Source: a virus
DNA: 55,683 bases
Direction: 5' to 3' (one strand)
Virus record (IMG/VR): IMGVR_UViG_3300023174_000203
Location: 1-55,683 of that record
How positions within the stretch are numbered: the first letter of the stretch is position 1; the number at the start of each line of letters is the position of its first letter. Shown piece after piece: positions 1-8,772 of the stretch. The notes below the pieces were generated by a model. That model was not told where the DNA came from. It did no database searches and saw nothing but the letters and a program-made list of their open reading frames with translations. The position numbers and the translations under genes were made by a program.

Positions 1-503
1 TTATTACCTTCAGGTAATACCACCCTCGCTTGTTCTTTTGCAATACCATTATTGATAGCCCATTCATATGCTTCTTTAGAAGACTCAATAACTAATTGCT
101 GCTTTTGATTCCATTGATCTTGCAATACTGTGTCATTAGTTTCAATACTATTCTGGCGATTCTTTGTGTCTTGAAGTCGTGCTTCACGTAATTTAAAATT
201 TAAGTCTTTAGTAGGGTCTGCATAACGCTGACTAAACTCTTGAAAACTAAAGCTACGATGACGAAGCATCTGTCTTGCAATATCACGTGTTGTTTCAATC
301 TCTAAACATGCACTCACCATTTCCAGAGGAGACCAATGCTTATGCTTAACAAGATATTTGATAAGCTTATCTGATGTCTCTGTATTTAATTGATTGCTTG
401 GGTTTGAAACTCTTGCACAAAATGCTATTAAATCTTGTATATTATCAACAGTTGCTGGCATAGATCCAGCAGGTTCAGAATAACTAATCAACTTCACCTT
501 CAT
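1..503 (-). CDS. thyX: flavin-dependent thymidylate synthase ThyX (3' end cut off by window edge)
   Basis: ThyX makes dTMP from dUMP using methylene-tetrahydrofolate and FAD/NADPH. I translated the minus strand from the ATG at 501-503. The 167 visible codons contain HWSPLE near residues 57-62 and the ThyX signature RHR-x7-S-x-R at residues 81-93 (RHRSFSFQEFSQR). The C-terminus lies beyond position 1. A Shine-Dalgarno AAAGG sits 8-9 nt before the ATG, inside the 3' end of the primase gene that stops three bases upstream, so the two are co-transcribed. ThyX replaces T4's ThyA-type Td protein here, which fits the separate hydroxymethylase gene at 35320-35967. Confidence 0.93.
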   Translation of the reverse strand, partial: MKVKLISYSEPAGSMPATVDNIQDLIAFCARVSNPSNQLNTETSDKLIKYLVKHKHWSPLEMVSACLEIETTRDIARQMLRHRSFSFQEFSQRYADPTKDLNFKLREARLQDTKNRQNSIETNDTVLQDQWNQKQQLVIESSKEAYEWAINNGIAKEQARVVLPEGN

Positions 504-506
504 AAT

Positions 507-1529
507 TTAAACCTTTTTCCAAAATGATAAACGTAGTTTTGCTTGTAGATCTTTGTGTGTGTTACTATTGATAAGATTCATGACGTCTGTTTGAGTAAGT
601 CCAGCAAGAATCATCTCATTAATATCTTTATATGGTAGATGATCGGGCCAGATACATACTGAATAACCATGTTCTATGGACTTCTCAATTCGCTTGATGG
701 TGTCCTTATTCCTTGGTTCATTATCATAAATAATAATTGCTTTATTTTTATCTAATTTCAAGCGATTTAAATCATTAACGAAATCACCGCCTGCCATTGC
801 AATACCATTCTTTATGAACATCGAATCAATAGGACCTTCAGTGATATATATTGGATTGCTCTTATCAAGATTATTTAGACCATATACCTTTGGTCTTTCT
901 TCCAGCATGATAGTTATATATCTAACGTTGTCGTTAGCTTTTAATGATCTGCCTTGAAAACCGAATAAATTTTTTTCTTCATCGATGAAAGGAATTACAA
1001 TCCTAGATTCATCTTTACTCTTACTTAAATCAAACTTATCAGGAATTAAAGTGTTAACCCATTCCCTAAATTTCGGAGCAAAGAATAGCTGCGAATGAAA
1101 GAAATTTGGGATTTGACGACTGACTATATACTTCTTCGCTGGATGATCATGATTAAGTTGAGAGATCTTTGGTATATCTTTTAGAGGTCCGTCTTTGACG
1201 AACTTCGGTTTTTTCATCTTCTCAACAAATGCAGTATGATCGTCTTTCCCTTCAACCTCAGATTGTATTCTTTCTCGGTTGAACTCATCATATAAGACAG
1301 GATCAACTGTCTTGATAAGCTTGGGTAAAGAGAGTGTTACATTACAGTTAAAGCAATGAAAAAGGAGTTTACCTTCTTTTGGATAAACCCATCCTCTTGC
1401 TTTATACTTATTCTTATTACTGTCACCACAGACTGGACATCTGAAGTTATAAGAGTCTTGCTTCTTACGTTTAAACTGCTGCAATCGGTTAGACAAAAGA
1501 CCGATGTACTTATTTTCAAGCCATAACAT
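507..1529 (-). CDS. 61: DNA primase gp61 (DnaG-type)
   Basis: Synthesises RNA primers for the lagging strand with helicase gp41. The 340-residue protein has an N-terminal zinc ribbon (CPVC at 31-34, HC..C at 58-62), and a TOPRIM domain with the EGPID motif near 231-235 and an acidic YDNEPRN loop near 268-274. The reading frame stays open to 1568, but the promoter -10 box lies at 1560-1565 and predicts a transcript start near 1553. I therefore use the ATG at 1527-1529, which has TAGGG upstream. The length matches T4 gp61. It is followed at once by thyX. Confidence 0.92.
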   Translation of the reverse strand: MLWLENKYIGLLSNRLQQFKRKKQDSYNFRCPVCGDSNKNKYKARGWVYPKEGKLLFHCFNCNVTLSLPKLIKTVDPVLYDEFNRERIQSEVEGKDDHTAFVEKMKKPKFVKDGPLKDIPKISQLNHDHPAKKYIVSRQIPNFFHSQLFFAPKFREWVNTLIPDKFDLSKSKDESRIVIPFIDEEKNLFGFQGRSLKANDNVRYITIMLEERPKVYGLNNLDKSNPIYITEGPIDSMFIKNGIAMAGGDFVNDLNRLKLDKNKAIIIYDNEPRNKDTIKRIEKSIEHGYSVCIWPDHLPYKDINEMILAGLTQTDVMNLINSNTHKDLQAKLRLSFWKKV

Positions 1530-1559
1530 GTTATATACCCTATGATGAGACCATAGAGT

Positions 1560-1589
1560 ATTATACAATAATTAGCTTAATAAGTACAC
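1560..1589 (-). promoter_or_regulatory. early/middle-type promoter of primase-thyX
   Basis: On the minus strand GTGTAC (1584-1589), 18 bp, TATAAT (1560-1565). It is one member of a nine-copy promoter family in the window with nearly constant spacing. It overlaps the stop codon of the small gene to its right. Confidence 0.85.
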
Positions 1590-1840
1590 TATTTTATGTA
1601 TCGTAAAACTTCTGCTACTACGTAACCGATTGACGCTGAACCACCTATTATCATCCAACGCCATTTTTCAATAACGTGCAAGCGCTCTTCAAGTGACTTG
1701 AATTCACCTAACATGGCTGCATGTTGTTCTTTTTGCTCTTTCCTGAATTCCTTCAGTTCTGAACTGATGTTTTTCATTTCGGTCTCTAGCACTGCTATCC
1801 TTGAATAGGTTTCTATTTGTTCCGATTCTGTCATCATCAT
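1589..1840 (-). CDS. small coiled-coil protein with C-terminal membrane segment
   Basis: 83 residues. Residues about 5-58 are charged and heptad-like. A single hydrophobic segment follows (about 62-78) and the end is basic. This layout resembles the XhlA-type accessory proteins that accompany phage holins, but no diagnostic motif is visible, so function is inferred from position after a holin-like gene. Three ATGs stand in a row at the start. GAGAAATAATC before the first supplies the ribosome site, and that site overlaps the end of the upstream gene. Confidence 0.7.
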   Translation of the reverse strand: MMMTESEQIETYSRIAVLETEMKNISSELKEFRKEQKEQHAAMLGEFKSLEERLHVIEKWRWMIIGGSASIGYVVAEVLRYIK

Positions 1841-1842
1841 GA

Positions 1843-2151
1843 TTATTTCTCTTCTGTTCCAGCATTAATTGCTGCAACTTTTTCTTGGCCTCTAGTCCAT
1901 GCAGAGATACCTAGAATTGCACCAAATGCCATATGAATTAAACCACCAAATTGTAATGTCATTGGCTGCCATTGACGGAATGCATCATTAGCTGCTTGTG
2001 TTTCCCAAAATTGAATAATCGAAAACAATACAGGGAATAAAATAAAATCACAGATGTTGATCGCCATATATGTTACTGCCATCATAGGACGCCATTTTGT
2101 GGTCATCCAATCTACTGCTGGCTTGTCTACTTGAGTAGCTTCTTCTGCCAT
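1843..2151 (-). CDS. putative holin (membrane protein)
   Basis: 102 residues with a hydrophilic N-terminus, hydrophobic stretches at about 23-47 and 66-84, and a charged C-terminus. The WRPMMAV start of the first membrane segment resembles the three-TM holin family of gene-transfer agents and marine phages. A holin would form inner-membrane lesions at lysis. The call rests on topology, that motif and the neighbouring spanin-like genes at 2419-3529. Shine-Dalgarno AAAGGAAG precedes the ATG. No endolysin is visible nearby, so the cassette may be split. Confidence 0.6.
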   Translation of the reverse strand: MAEEATQVDKPAVDWMTTKWRPMMAVTYMAINICDFILFPVLFSIIQFWETQAANDAFRQWQPMTLQFGGLIHMAFGAILGISAWTRGQEKVAAINAGTEEK

Positions 2152-2170
2152 GATACTTCCTTTATATGAA

Positions 2171-2422
2171 TTATGCTGCTAGTGATGCGACACTTATCAG
2201 TGCATTCAGCATAGAATTTAATTTTTCTTTAGTTTCTAATTCCATAGCAGCTTTAGAGATATTAACCTCTGCAACAATGTCATTCATGAATTCTTTATAT
2301 TCTTCTGCATCGATCTGTTTCTTATCAAATAGGTCTTTATATGTCTTTGCCTTTGAAGCGATTTGATTGGCATACTCATTGTCGCTTGACAACATCTCGA
2401 TTAGTAATAGATCTACATTCAT
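2171..2422 (-). CDS. conserved small acidic phage protein, function unknown
   Basis: 83 residues, predicted helical, with no recognised motif. The start overlaps the stop of the upstream lipoprotein gene by four bases (ATGA), and AAGGA precedes the ATG, so translation is coupled. It lies inside the putative lysis cassette. A plus-strand frame across the same bases is only its antisense shadow. Confidence 0.7.
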   Translation of the reverse strand: MNVDLLLIEMLSSDNEYANQIASKAKTYKDLFDKKQIDAEEYKEFMNDIVAEVNISKAAMELETKEKLNSMLNALISVASLAA

Positions 2423-2817
2423 CTTGGCTTCCTTGCAATTACCCGCTGAGCCTCAGCTGCAGCATTTTTAATAGAATCAATCTTTAGCTTGCAGTAAGTC
2501 TCGCTTACTTCAGAACTAGTCTGATATTTATTATTAACCCCTCTAATGATTGTTAACAAATTATCTGCAATATATGCTGAAGGTTCATTATTAGGAATAC
2601 TATTTGAATAGTTCTTAAACGCTGTTCCAACAGAATATAATCTATAAGCTGTATTCTTCATTGCTGGTAGATCTTTACAATCTGCGATTTCTGCTGTTGT
2701 ACGAATATCGTTAATCATAGCATGTTCAACAGTATCATACTTAGCCATGAAATACGATTGAACAACTGAACAACCGCTTAATAAGAATACAGATATAATT
2801 GCAAGTTTTTTCATCAT
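2419..2817 (-). CDS. phage lipoprotein in lysis cassette
   Basis: 132 residues with a short signal peptide and a lipobox (LLSGC, Cys at residue 16), so it is predicted to be lipid-anchored in an envelope membrane after cleavage. The mature part is helical with two further cysteines that could form a disulfide. No enzyme motif is seen. Two ATGs are adjacent. The second (ending at 2814) is better spaced from GAGG (7 nt), so the true start may be one codon later. It overlaps the neighbouring lipoprotein gene by four bases. Confidence 0.78.
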   Translation of the reverse strand: MMKKLAIISVFLLSGCSVVQSYFMAKYDTVEHAMINDIRTTAEIADCKDLPAMKNTAYRLYSVGTAFKNYSNSIPNNEPSAYIADNLLTIIRGVNNKYQTSSEVSETYCKLKIDSIKNAAAEAQRVIARKPR

Positions 2818-3089
2818 TTCACCTCATCGAATATTTGTTTCTGCGTATTGTACCATTCTATCCACATATCTGTTTTATTCTTACATAAATGATACTCAGA
2901 ATAGTTCTTTGTTACTGAAGTAAGTACTTCACTTAACTTCTGTGTTTCTACAGGAAGTTGATTAAGCTCAACACATTTTTCCTTAAGCTCTGATGGAGCA
3001 TCAGGAAAATTTCTTTTAACAGGGACTGTAGTACTACATGCTGTTAATAACATCGCCAATGTTATAGTGCAAATAGATGTCAATCTCAT
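2814..3089 (-). CDS. small lipoprotein, putative outer-membrane spanin (Rz1-like)
   Basis: 91 residues with a signal peptide and lipobox LLTAC (Cys at 18). The mature chain starts Pro-rich and has two cysteines (about 38 and 69) in a helical context. The small size, lipoprotein signal and overlap with a membrane-anchored coiled-coil protein match the o-spanin/i-spanin arrangement that joins inner and outer membranes at lysis. The assignment is by architecture, since o-spanins diverge too fast for motif recognition. The start overlaps the upstream stop as ATGA. Confidence 0.6.
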   Translation of the reverse strand: MRLTSICTITLAMLLTACSTTVPVKRNFPDAPSELKEKCVELNQLPVETQKLSEVLTSVTKNYSEYHLCKNKTDMWIEWYNTQKQIFDEVK

Positions 3090-3529
3090 GGTGTATATCC
3101 TTTAGCTGCATCATTCAATATACTAATTACAGCAGGATCTAAATCACACTTTGCATCAATTAACTTCTCTACTTCTTTAATCTTTTCTACTATCTTAAAT
3201 TCTACTTCTCTTATGTTATTTACTTTTTCAATTATCTTAGTCTTAATGATAGTATTAACTTTTTTAGACTTCTCTTCAGATAGCTTTACTTTTTCTTCCA
3301 TCTCAGCGACTCTTCTTCGCCATTCTTTTTCAGTCTGAATACTTCCTTCGAAGTAAACACCACCGATAAAAAGAATAAAGAATATCAGCTTAAGAGGTAT
3401 TGCATAAACACCAACAGCAGGAAGTTTACTAGCAAAATATGCTGCTATAAATCCTACTACACCTAATAGTAATGCGGCATGAATTGCTTGTGTTATTAGA
3501 TGATCAGGTACGAAGCTTAGCATCCACAT
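3086..3529 (-). CDS. membrane-anchored coiled-coil protein, putative inner-membrane spanin (Rz-like)
   Basis: 147 residues: two hydrophobic segments (about 15-34 and 40-60), then a long charged coiled coil (about 65-125) and a short C-terminal tail with one Cys. This fits an i-spanin, which spans the periplasm to pair with an outer-membrane lipoprotein, and the lipoprotein genes follow directly. Two membrane passes instead of one are atypical for lambda Rz, so another envelope role remains possible. GAGGAAAG precedes the ATG. It overlaps the upstream gene by 26 bases. Confidence 0.6.
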   Translation of the reverse strand: MWMLSFVPDHLITQAIHAALLLGVVGFIAAYFASKLPAVGVYAIPLKLIFFILFIGGVYFEGSIQTEKEWRRRVAEMEEKVKLSEEKSKKVNTIIKTKIIEKVNNIREVEFKIVEKIKEVEKLIDAKCDLDPAVISILNDAAKGYTP

Positions 3530-4019
3530 CGATTACTTTCCTCTTTAACATTTTATTTTTTGTTTTAATCTTACCTGCAGGTTCACCTTGTGCACCTGCA
3601 CCAAGACCTGCTACTTTACCACCACCGACATTATTTGCTGGAAGACCACCTTCGCCTTCTTCGTGCATTCTAGCTTCGGCTAAAGCATAACATTCTTTAA
3701 ACTTTTCTTCTAATAACTCTTGACTGTTTATAGTAGCATGTCTATGCTCTCTTAATAACAATAGAGCTGCAGCAAATGTTGCTATTCTCGATTGTCCGCC
3801 AGGAATTTTCATGATAAGTTTTTTCAAATTAGCGGTCAAGATATCAAAATAGCCCCATGCGCCTTTTTCTTCTAATGTCTGAAGGTCTTTTCTTTTCTTT
3901 AGTACTTTACCATCAGCATCGATTATTCCTAAAGTGTATGCTTCCCACTTATCAAATGGCGTAGTCAATCTCTTAAGAAATTGGTATGTTAAAAATATAT
4001 CTGTTAAGCGATTTGCCAT
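3504..4019 (-). CDS. conserved T4-like phage protein with Gly/Ala-rich linker and basic tail
   Basis: 171 residues. The N-terminal about 115 residues are compact and helical (start NRLTDIFLTYQFLKRL, later IPGGQSRIATFAAALLLL). Then come a Gly/Ala-rich flexible stretch (about 122-150) and a Lys/Arg-rich end. I recognise the general type as a conserved protein of aquatic T4-like phages but cannot assign a function. It is compactly coupled: the upstream gene's TAA directly precedes this ATG. Confidence 0.7.
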   Translation of the reverse strand: MANRLTDIFLTYQFLKRLTTPFDKWEAYTLGIIDADGKVLKKRKDLQTLEEKGAWGYFDILTANLKKLIMKIPGGQSRIATFAAALLLLREHRHATINSQELLEEKFKECYALAEARMHEEGEGGLPANNVGGGKVAGLGAGAQGEPAGKIKTKNKMLKRKVIDVDAKLRT

Positions 4020-4403
4020 TTAAATCTTTCTTAATTTTTCTACAATATATTGATCTAATGGTATATCACTAGTCAATAATTTATTTCCATTAAATTCTAC
4101 TCTATTAGGAAGTATATTTAATAAAACTAAAAACGGTGCAACCTGTGGAGAATAATCAAACAACTTCATCATCAACATATTAGAACATGCTGGTGTACCG
4201 AATATATTATTCAATACGATAATGTGATTCAAAATAAGACGCTCTTTCAATTCGCCATTTGTAACGTAGCGTTGAAAGAGCTTCTTAAGATATTTGAATC
4301 TTTTCAGATCATCATAAAACTCCATTACATCATGACAGTTTGGATTATCATAATGTTTTGCAGCATACAATAAAAATGTATCTTCAGTCAGTTCATCAAT
4401 CAT
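4020..4403 (-). CDS. conserved T4-like phage protein, function unknown
   Basis: 127 residues, helical, with the conserved-looking segment LKERLILNHIIVLNNIFG near 51-68. No catalytic pattern is visible. Proteins of this type are common in T4-like phages next to small structural genes. The Shine-Dalgarno is weak, so it probably relies on reading through from the gene upstream. Confidence 0.7.
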   Translation of the reverse strand: MIDELTEDTFLLYAAKHYDNPNCHDVMEFYDDLKRFKYLKKLFQRYVTNGELKERLILNHIIVLNNIFGTPACSNMLMMKLFDYSPQVAPFLVLLNILPNRVEFNGNKLLTSDIPLDQYIVEKLRKI

Positions 4404-4405
4404 TA

Positions 4406-4678
4406 TTATGTTAATCTAATTTTTACTGTTCCATCAGCAGTGTAATACAATTTACCAATTGCCACATTTGCTGTATTAGCAGCGGCATCGGTAGCATATG
4501 GACCGCGGATTCCAGTTATACTGGCGGCATTAATAAATCCTGAATTAAGAACATTTAGTACTGTGATCTTTTTAGTGGCAGGCGTACCCGACGGATCGGT
4601 CTCAATGATGAGAAGATCCGTCGAAGCAGGCGTTGTGCATGCAGTTAATTCAGTTATCTTTTTTGCACGATCAGTCAT
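4406..4678 (-). CDS. small fibre-like structural protein
   Basis: 90 residues, rich in Ala/Thr/Gly and poor in charge. The opening (KITELTACTTPASTDLLIIE) resembles the N-terminal attachment segment of many phage fibre and appendage proteins, so this may be a stand-alone fibre base or a virion accessory protein. Evidence is compositional only. It lies seven bases after a likely virion gene. Confidence 0.6.
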   Translation of the reverse strand: MTDRAKKITELTACTTPASTDLLIIETDPSGTPATKKITVLNVLNSGFINAASITGIRGPYATDAAANTANVAIGKLYYTADGTVKIRLT

Positions 4679-4684
4679 ATGATA

Positions 4685-5515
4685 TTAAGCGTCCGGTAAT
4701 GGATTATCGTCAGATGCATCGGTTGAGATTGATCCCATTGCAACTAGCGTTTCATAGTTTACACGACCAGCTCTTCCACCTGTACCAACTGTTCTTAGAA
4801 CCCATCCAGCGTGATCAACACCTTTGCTCTTAGCTCCACCAACTGTAATAACACCAGTAGCAGTTTCACCAGTTAGAGAGTGTGCAGTATCTGCTGAACC
4901 AGCACCTGTAATATCTACATTAGATCCACCTTTTGTAGTTGAAAGAGCGACTACAGTAGAATTAGAGAATGAAATGTAGTAGTTAGTATTATTTGAAAGA
5001 CCAGGAACTACTGCGCCTGTTGTGCTCTTATATAATACGTAATCATTAACTAAGAATTTACTGTTTGCTGTAGCGATAGTAATAGTATTATTTGTAGCAT
5101 CTGGTGCGGTTGAACCATTGAATGTTACAGCTGTTGGTGCTGCGATTGCTACGCTAGGATTTGATGTGTAACCAGATCCTCTAGTACTAATATTACCTGC
5201 AGTAATTCTGCCACCTGATGCTTGAGCATTTGCTACGCCAGAACTGCCACCGCCACCTGTTAGAGTGACTGCTGCATTTGCTGAATATCCAGATCCAGCA
5301 AAAGTGATAACAAAATCAACAAGCGGACCTGCTGATATACCCATCTCTGTTACATCAACACCAAATTGACCAACAATTTGATTAGTAACAAATGCACTTG
5401 CAGTGGTGTTACCAAACAAATTTGTCTGATTGCCAGTGTTTGCAAGTACGTTTAATTGGCTTGCTGCCCATAAGACTGAATTAGCAGCATCGTCGGTATT
5501 TCCCCATTGTGCCAT
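4685..5515 (-). CDS. putative virion structural protein (beta-rich, fibre or decoration type)
   Basis: 276 residues, Gly/Ser/Thr/Ala-rich and low in charge, typical of exposed virion proteins. The centre holds two similar segments with a GSGY-(S/T) core (about residues 74 and 113) followed by a beta-rich stretch. The C-terminus (GWVLRTVGTGGRAGRVNYE) looks conserved. Possible roles are head decoration or fibre. AAGGAG precedes the ATG, and a near-consensus late box TAATAAATA lies at 5549-5557. Confidence 0.68.
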   Translation of the reverse strand: MAQWGNTDDAANSVLWAASQLNVLANTGNQTNLFGNTTASAFVTNQIVGQFGVDVTEMGISAGPLVDFVITFAGSGYSANAAVTLTGGGGSSGVANAQASGGRITAGNISTRGSGYTSNPSVAIAAPTAVTFNGSTAPDATNNTITIATANSKFLVNDYVLYKSTTGAVVPGLSNNTNYYISFSNSTVVALSTTKGGSNVDITGAGSADTAHSLTGETATGVITVGGAKSKGVDHAGWVLRTVGTGGRAGRVNYETLVAMGSISTDASDDNPLPDA

Positions 5516-5547
5516 TTTTACTTCTCCTTGTTATTAATTAATTCTTT

Positions 5548-8394
5548 TTATTTATTAGACTTTTTTTTATCCTCTATTTCTTTTTCTTTTTTCTCGCGCT
5601 CTAGGCGTTCTTTCTTAGCGGCGTTACCCATTCTTTTCATGAAGGATGGTTTATTATAGTAGGGAGTTGCTTCGTCAATCTGCTCTTCTTCTTTTACAGG
5701 CTTCATTTTTTCGTTTTCTGGCTCTTCTTTATACTTCTTAGTATAGACAGTACCAGTTGAAATTTTCTTCTTATCAAATTTGCTCTTTAGAGCGTCTTTC
5801 ATTCTTTTCTTAGCATCATCCACTGTTGGAAATGCTTCGTTAACCTGAGTTTCTTCTTTTGCTAGACGGTCTGCAGCCTTTTCAATACCAGCCATTCTGT
5901 TCTTTAGCTTTACTTTTACTTCTGGTCTAGCATCTTTAACCATTCCTGAAGGTGACTCGCGTCCTACTAATTGCTTATCACGACCATATTCTTTAGATGC
6001 TTTCTTAACATAAGAACCTAATGTAGATTTCTTTAGTTCGTCAATCTGCTCTTCTTCTTCTTCTTTTACAGGCTTCATTTTTGTTTTTGCTGTATGAACA
6101 TTTGTAAGAGGATTCTTTTGGCGCTTACTTGCAGCAATAAAGTTCTTATTGTTCTTTTCAATCTTTCTTCGATAATCGTTCTTATCTTCATTAACTTCAC
6201 TTTGCATATAGTCAGCAACAGTACTAATATAATCAGCAGCCAGAGTAATCTTGCTCTGTACCCATTCAGCCATATTGGTATCATCTTTTAGCATATCATG
6301 TGCCTGCTTAGCGTTAGCCATAATACTACGCAGCTGACTCTTTGCCATGTCGCCTTCATAATCGTATTCTCTAGGATCCTTGGCTTCATTTGCTTTAGCA
6401 ATACCCTTCTCACGCTTCTTAATAAAGTTCTTAGCGATATCTCTGTACTCTTCACCCTTTTTAGTATAAGGTATAGATTGCTTTATTTGATCTTTAGCCT
6501 TAGCAACATATGATGCTTTAGTTGCAGGTGATAGTTCATCTAACTGTTCAATCTCTTCTTTCATTCTTACATCAGCACGCATAGATCCAGCTGTGCGTTT
6601 AGCTAATTTTTTTTGTACAGAAGGAGGATTATTTGAGTATTTGTATTTCTTAATATACTCACTAGCTTTTGCTTTATAATCGCTTACAGTCTTTTGTGAC
6701 ACTTCATCGATCTGAACATCTTCTGATGTAGGTTTTTTATTCATCAAACGTACTGTTGCGTTTGCCATACCTGATACGTCTTTCTGTGAAGGAACACCCG
6801 GCTTATTTGTCTTCTTTTGAAGATAAGATTTAAGTGTAGTCTTTTTCAATTCATAAATTTGATTGATCTCTTCTTTAACTGCAGCATTTTTAAATTTATT
6901 CCAATCTGATTTATCAGTGCTAACAACCTTATGAAGTGGTACTACGTGCTTTGATGCTGTATGAACTTTAGTTCCTGCACTACCGCCAGTTTTATGAGAT
7001 ACTTTGCTTATATGGTGTTTACCTTCGTGCTTATAGATAACCGTGCCGCCGTTAGCGATATCATCTTCGCTATAACCTTCTTTAAGTCCCTTTGCAGCAG
7101 TCTTATCAGTTTTAATGTTTCTAATAACTGCAGTATAATCAGTAGCAAGCTTTTTAGTTGGATTTTTATTCTGTGTCTGACCTTTAACCATATTATAATC
7201 AGTAGTTACAGATTCATTTTTAGACATCTTAGCCATCTTATTCTTGAGCATATTCATCTTTGACTGATGCACTTTAACTGCCATATCATCACCAGATTTA
7301 TTAGCAGCAATTGCTTTTTCGGAATGACGATCTAATGCAGCTTTTAGATTTGCAGCTTTATCTTTACCAAATGCAGCTTCATTCTTCATACTTAGACTAC
7401 GTAGAAAACCATCTTCTTTTGGGATTGGATTTTCTTTTTTACGTCGTTGTGTTTCGTAATCTGTAGTTTTATCTTGTGCTTTTAAAAGTTCCAAATATTT
7501 TTTTTGTCTTTGAACCGCATTTTGTGCATTGGCAACTGCTTGATCCGATGACATTGACGGTAAATTGGGTTGAGGACGATTTACAGATTCGTCTAGTTCA
7601 ACTTCTTCTTTAATTCCTGCGTGCTCAGAGCCATGAACTTTATAGCCCCTCTTCTTATAAAACTTTTCACCAAGTTTTTGAGCAGATTCTTTATTTGGTC
7701 CATGATTAACTATAACATGCTTTAAAGTCTGTTCTTTACGCTTAGTTACCATAGGATGATCTGGCTCAGAAACGGTAACAGCAATACGATGCTTAACTGG
7801 TGCTGGAGCAACAGGAGCTTGTTCTAGTTGAAGATCTTCTTTCATTCCTTTTTTAAAACCTTTGAAGTTCTTACGAGGATTAGTCATGTCCTTCTCATCA
7901 GCTTCTTCTTCTTCTTTCTCTGCCTTCTTAGATTCTTTCTCGTCTTCGTTTTCTTCTTCATCATCTTCTTCGTCTTTTTTAGACTTCTTAGCTTCAATCA
8001 TCTGTTCAGCTTTTTCTTCTTCTTCTTTCTTCATACGAAGTTTCTTGAAGTCTTCAGCATCAAGCTTGCCATTCTTATTAACGTCGATCTTTTTCTGGCC
8101 ACCAACAAGTTTCTCTTCAATCTCTTCGACTTCTTCTTTACGAAGAGCTGTCTTAGTCTTCGACATCATTGATTGATCATTAACAACCACATCTAGAAGA
8201 TCTTGCATAACCTTAAGAAGCATCTCACGCTTAGCTGGATTCTTCATCGATGCTTCTGGATTTTCTAAAGCCTTCATAACAGCCGATGCATTCTTATCAT
8301 GGCCTAGACCTGAACGTACTAGATCTTGTTTTGCTCTAACTGATGCAGGAGTTGCCTCTGCAAGAATCTTTCTGATTTCTTTTTCGACTGACAT
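5548..8394 (-). CDS. giant repetitive internal-head/prohead-core-type polyprotein
   Basis: 948 residues, extremely Lys/Glu-rich with few hydrophobic segments. The N-terminus ends in ILAE followed by ATP, like the T4 capsid-targeting leader FIAE followed by A. An EF-hand-type loop lies at 104-115. A module 'acidic run - QIDEL - KKSTLGSYVKKA' recurs in degenerate form at least five times. The same module occurs in the protein at 48036-48845, which occupies the gp68 prohead-core position. Repeated (I/L)xE tripeptides match the T4 gp21 protease rule, so processing into peptides during head maturation is inferred. The Pfam family is unknown to me. The start is the ATG 9 bases after the upstream stop. 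Confidence 0.8.
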   Translation of the reverse strand: MSVEKEIRKILAEATPASVRAKQDLVRSGLGHDKNASAVMKALENPEASMKNPAKREMLLKVMQDLLDVVVNDQSMMSKTKTALRKEEVEEIEEKLVGGQKKIDVNKNGKLDAEDFKKLRMKKEEEEKAEQMIEAKKSKKDEEDDEEENEDEKESKKAEKEEEEADEKDMTNPRKNFKGFKKGMKEDLQLEQAPVAPAPVKHRIAVTVSEPDHPMVTKRKEQTLKHVIVNHGPNKESAQKLGEKFYKKRGYKVHGSEHAGIKEEVELDESVNRPQPNLPSMSSDQAVANAQNAVQRQKKYLELLKAQDKTTDYETQRRKKENPIPKEDGFLRSLSMKNEAAFGKDKAANLKAALDRHSEKAIAANKSGDDMAVKVHQSKMNMLKNKMAKMSKNESVTTDYNMVKGQTQNKNPTKKLATDYTAVIRNIKTDKTAAKGLKEGYSEDDIANGGTVIYKHEGKHHISKVSHKTGGSAGTKVHTASKHVVPLHKVVSTDKSDWNKFKNAAVKEEINQIYELKKTTLKSYLQKKTNKPGVPSQKDVSGMANATVRLMNKKPTSEDVQIDEVSQKTVSDYKAKASEYIKKYKYSNNPPSVQKKLAKRTAGSMRADVRMKEEIEQLDELSPATKASYVAKAKDQIKQSIPYTKKGEEYRDIAKNFIKKREKGIAKANEAKDPREYDYEGDMAKSQLRSIMANAKQAHDMLKDDTNMAEWVQSKITLAADYISTVADYMQSEVNEDKNDYRRKIEKNNKNFIAASKRQKNPLTNVHTAKTKMKPVKEEEEEQIDELKKSTLGSYVKKASKEYGRDKQLVGRESPSGMVKDARPEVKVKLKNRMAGIEKAADRLAKEETQVNEAFPTVDDAKKRMKDALKSKFDKKKISTGTVYTKKYKEEPENEKMKPVKEEEQIDEATPYYNKPSFMKRMGNAAKKERLEREKKEKEIEDKKKSNK
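5549..5557 (-). promoter_or_regulatory. possible late promoter (TAATAAATA variant)
   Basis: TAATAAATA on the minus strand, one base from the TATAAATA late box, 33 bases before a structural gene start. The identical nonamer recurs at 8784-8792 before another gene of the same block. Weaker than the exact matches elsewhere. Confidence 0.45.
6001..6060 (-). repeat. IDEL-KKSTLGSYVKKA module copy 1
   Basis: Encodes EEEEQIDELKKSTLGSYVKK in the first polyprotein. It is close at DNA and protein level to the copies at 6811-6878, 48237-48300 and 48591-48650. Confidence 0.75.
6811..6878 (-). repeat. IDEL-KKSTLGSYVKKA module copy 2
   Basis: Encodes EEINQIYELKKTTLKSYLQK, a diverged copy of the module at 6001-6060. 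Confidence 0.7.
8050..8085 (-). other. EF-hand-like calcium-binding loop inside polyprotein
   Basis: Encodes DVNKNGKLDAED (residues 104-115). It has acidic or Asn side chains at loop positions 1, 3, 5, 9 and 12 and Gly at 6, the canonical 12-residue EF-hand pattern. Only one loop is visible. Confidence 0.6.
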
Positions 8395-8403
8395 AATACG
8401 TCC

Positions 8404-8772
8404 TTAATCTAATTTGTTAACTGGTGTTGATGACCAAAATCTGCAAGACCAATAACGTGCTTTCCATTTTGGTCCTGGATCTGTATCACAATGATGTCTT
8501 GCTCTAAAGCTTCTTCTAGCATCGGGATTATCTCTACGAATCTCCATATTCGGATCACCGAAACCGAGCTTAATGATATTGCCTTTATCGTTTTTTACGT
8601 AAACATAACGCTTATGCTTAGAATCACCTGAGAATGGCTTATCTAACTTGACTTTATGCCCATGATAGTCTGATTCTAGAAGTACTTCAACGAACTCTTG
8701 CTCAGTCCATTCTTGGACAACTTCGCCTTCGTCCCAGTACTTTTCTTCCATGTGGTTTTTTAATGTTTTCAT
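8404..8772 (-). CDS. small basic Cys/Trp-containing conserved phage protein
   Basis: 122 residues. The C-terminal half has a conserved-looking stretch: GFGDPNMEIRRDN, then RRSFRARHHCD, PGPK, and ARYWSCRFW near the end. This block recurs at the ends of many phage and giant-virus proteins but has no assigned activity that I know. The N-terminus includes LLES, a possible gp21-type cleavage site. It sits between the two large polyproteins, which suggests a head-associated role by context only. Confidence 0.7.
   Translation of the reverse strand: MKTLKNHMEEKYWDEGEVVQEWTEQEFVEVLLESDYHGHKVKLDKPFSGDSKHKRYVYVKNDKGNIIKLGFGDPNMEIRRDNPDARRSFRARHHCDTDPGPKWKARYWSCRFWSSTPVNKLD

Noticed and set aside
7828-8176. 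Plus-strand frames of 100-114 codons rich in Phe, Leu and Ser across the polyprotein gene
   Set aside because: They are antisense of Lys/Glu-rich codons (AAG, GAA), have no ribosome site and no promoter, and the minus frame is clearly coding.
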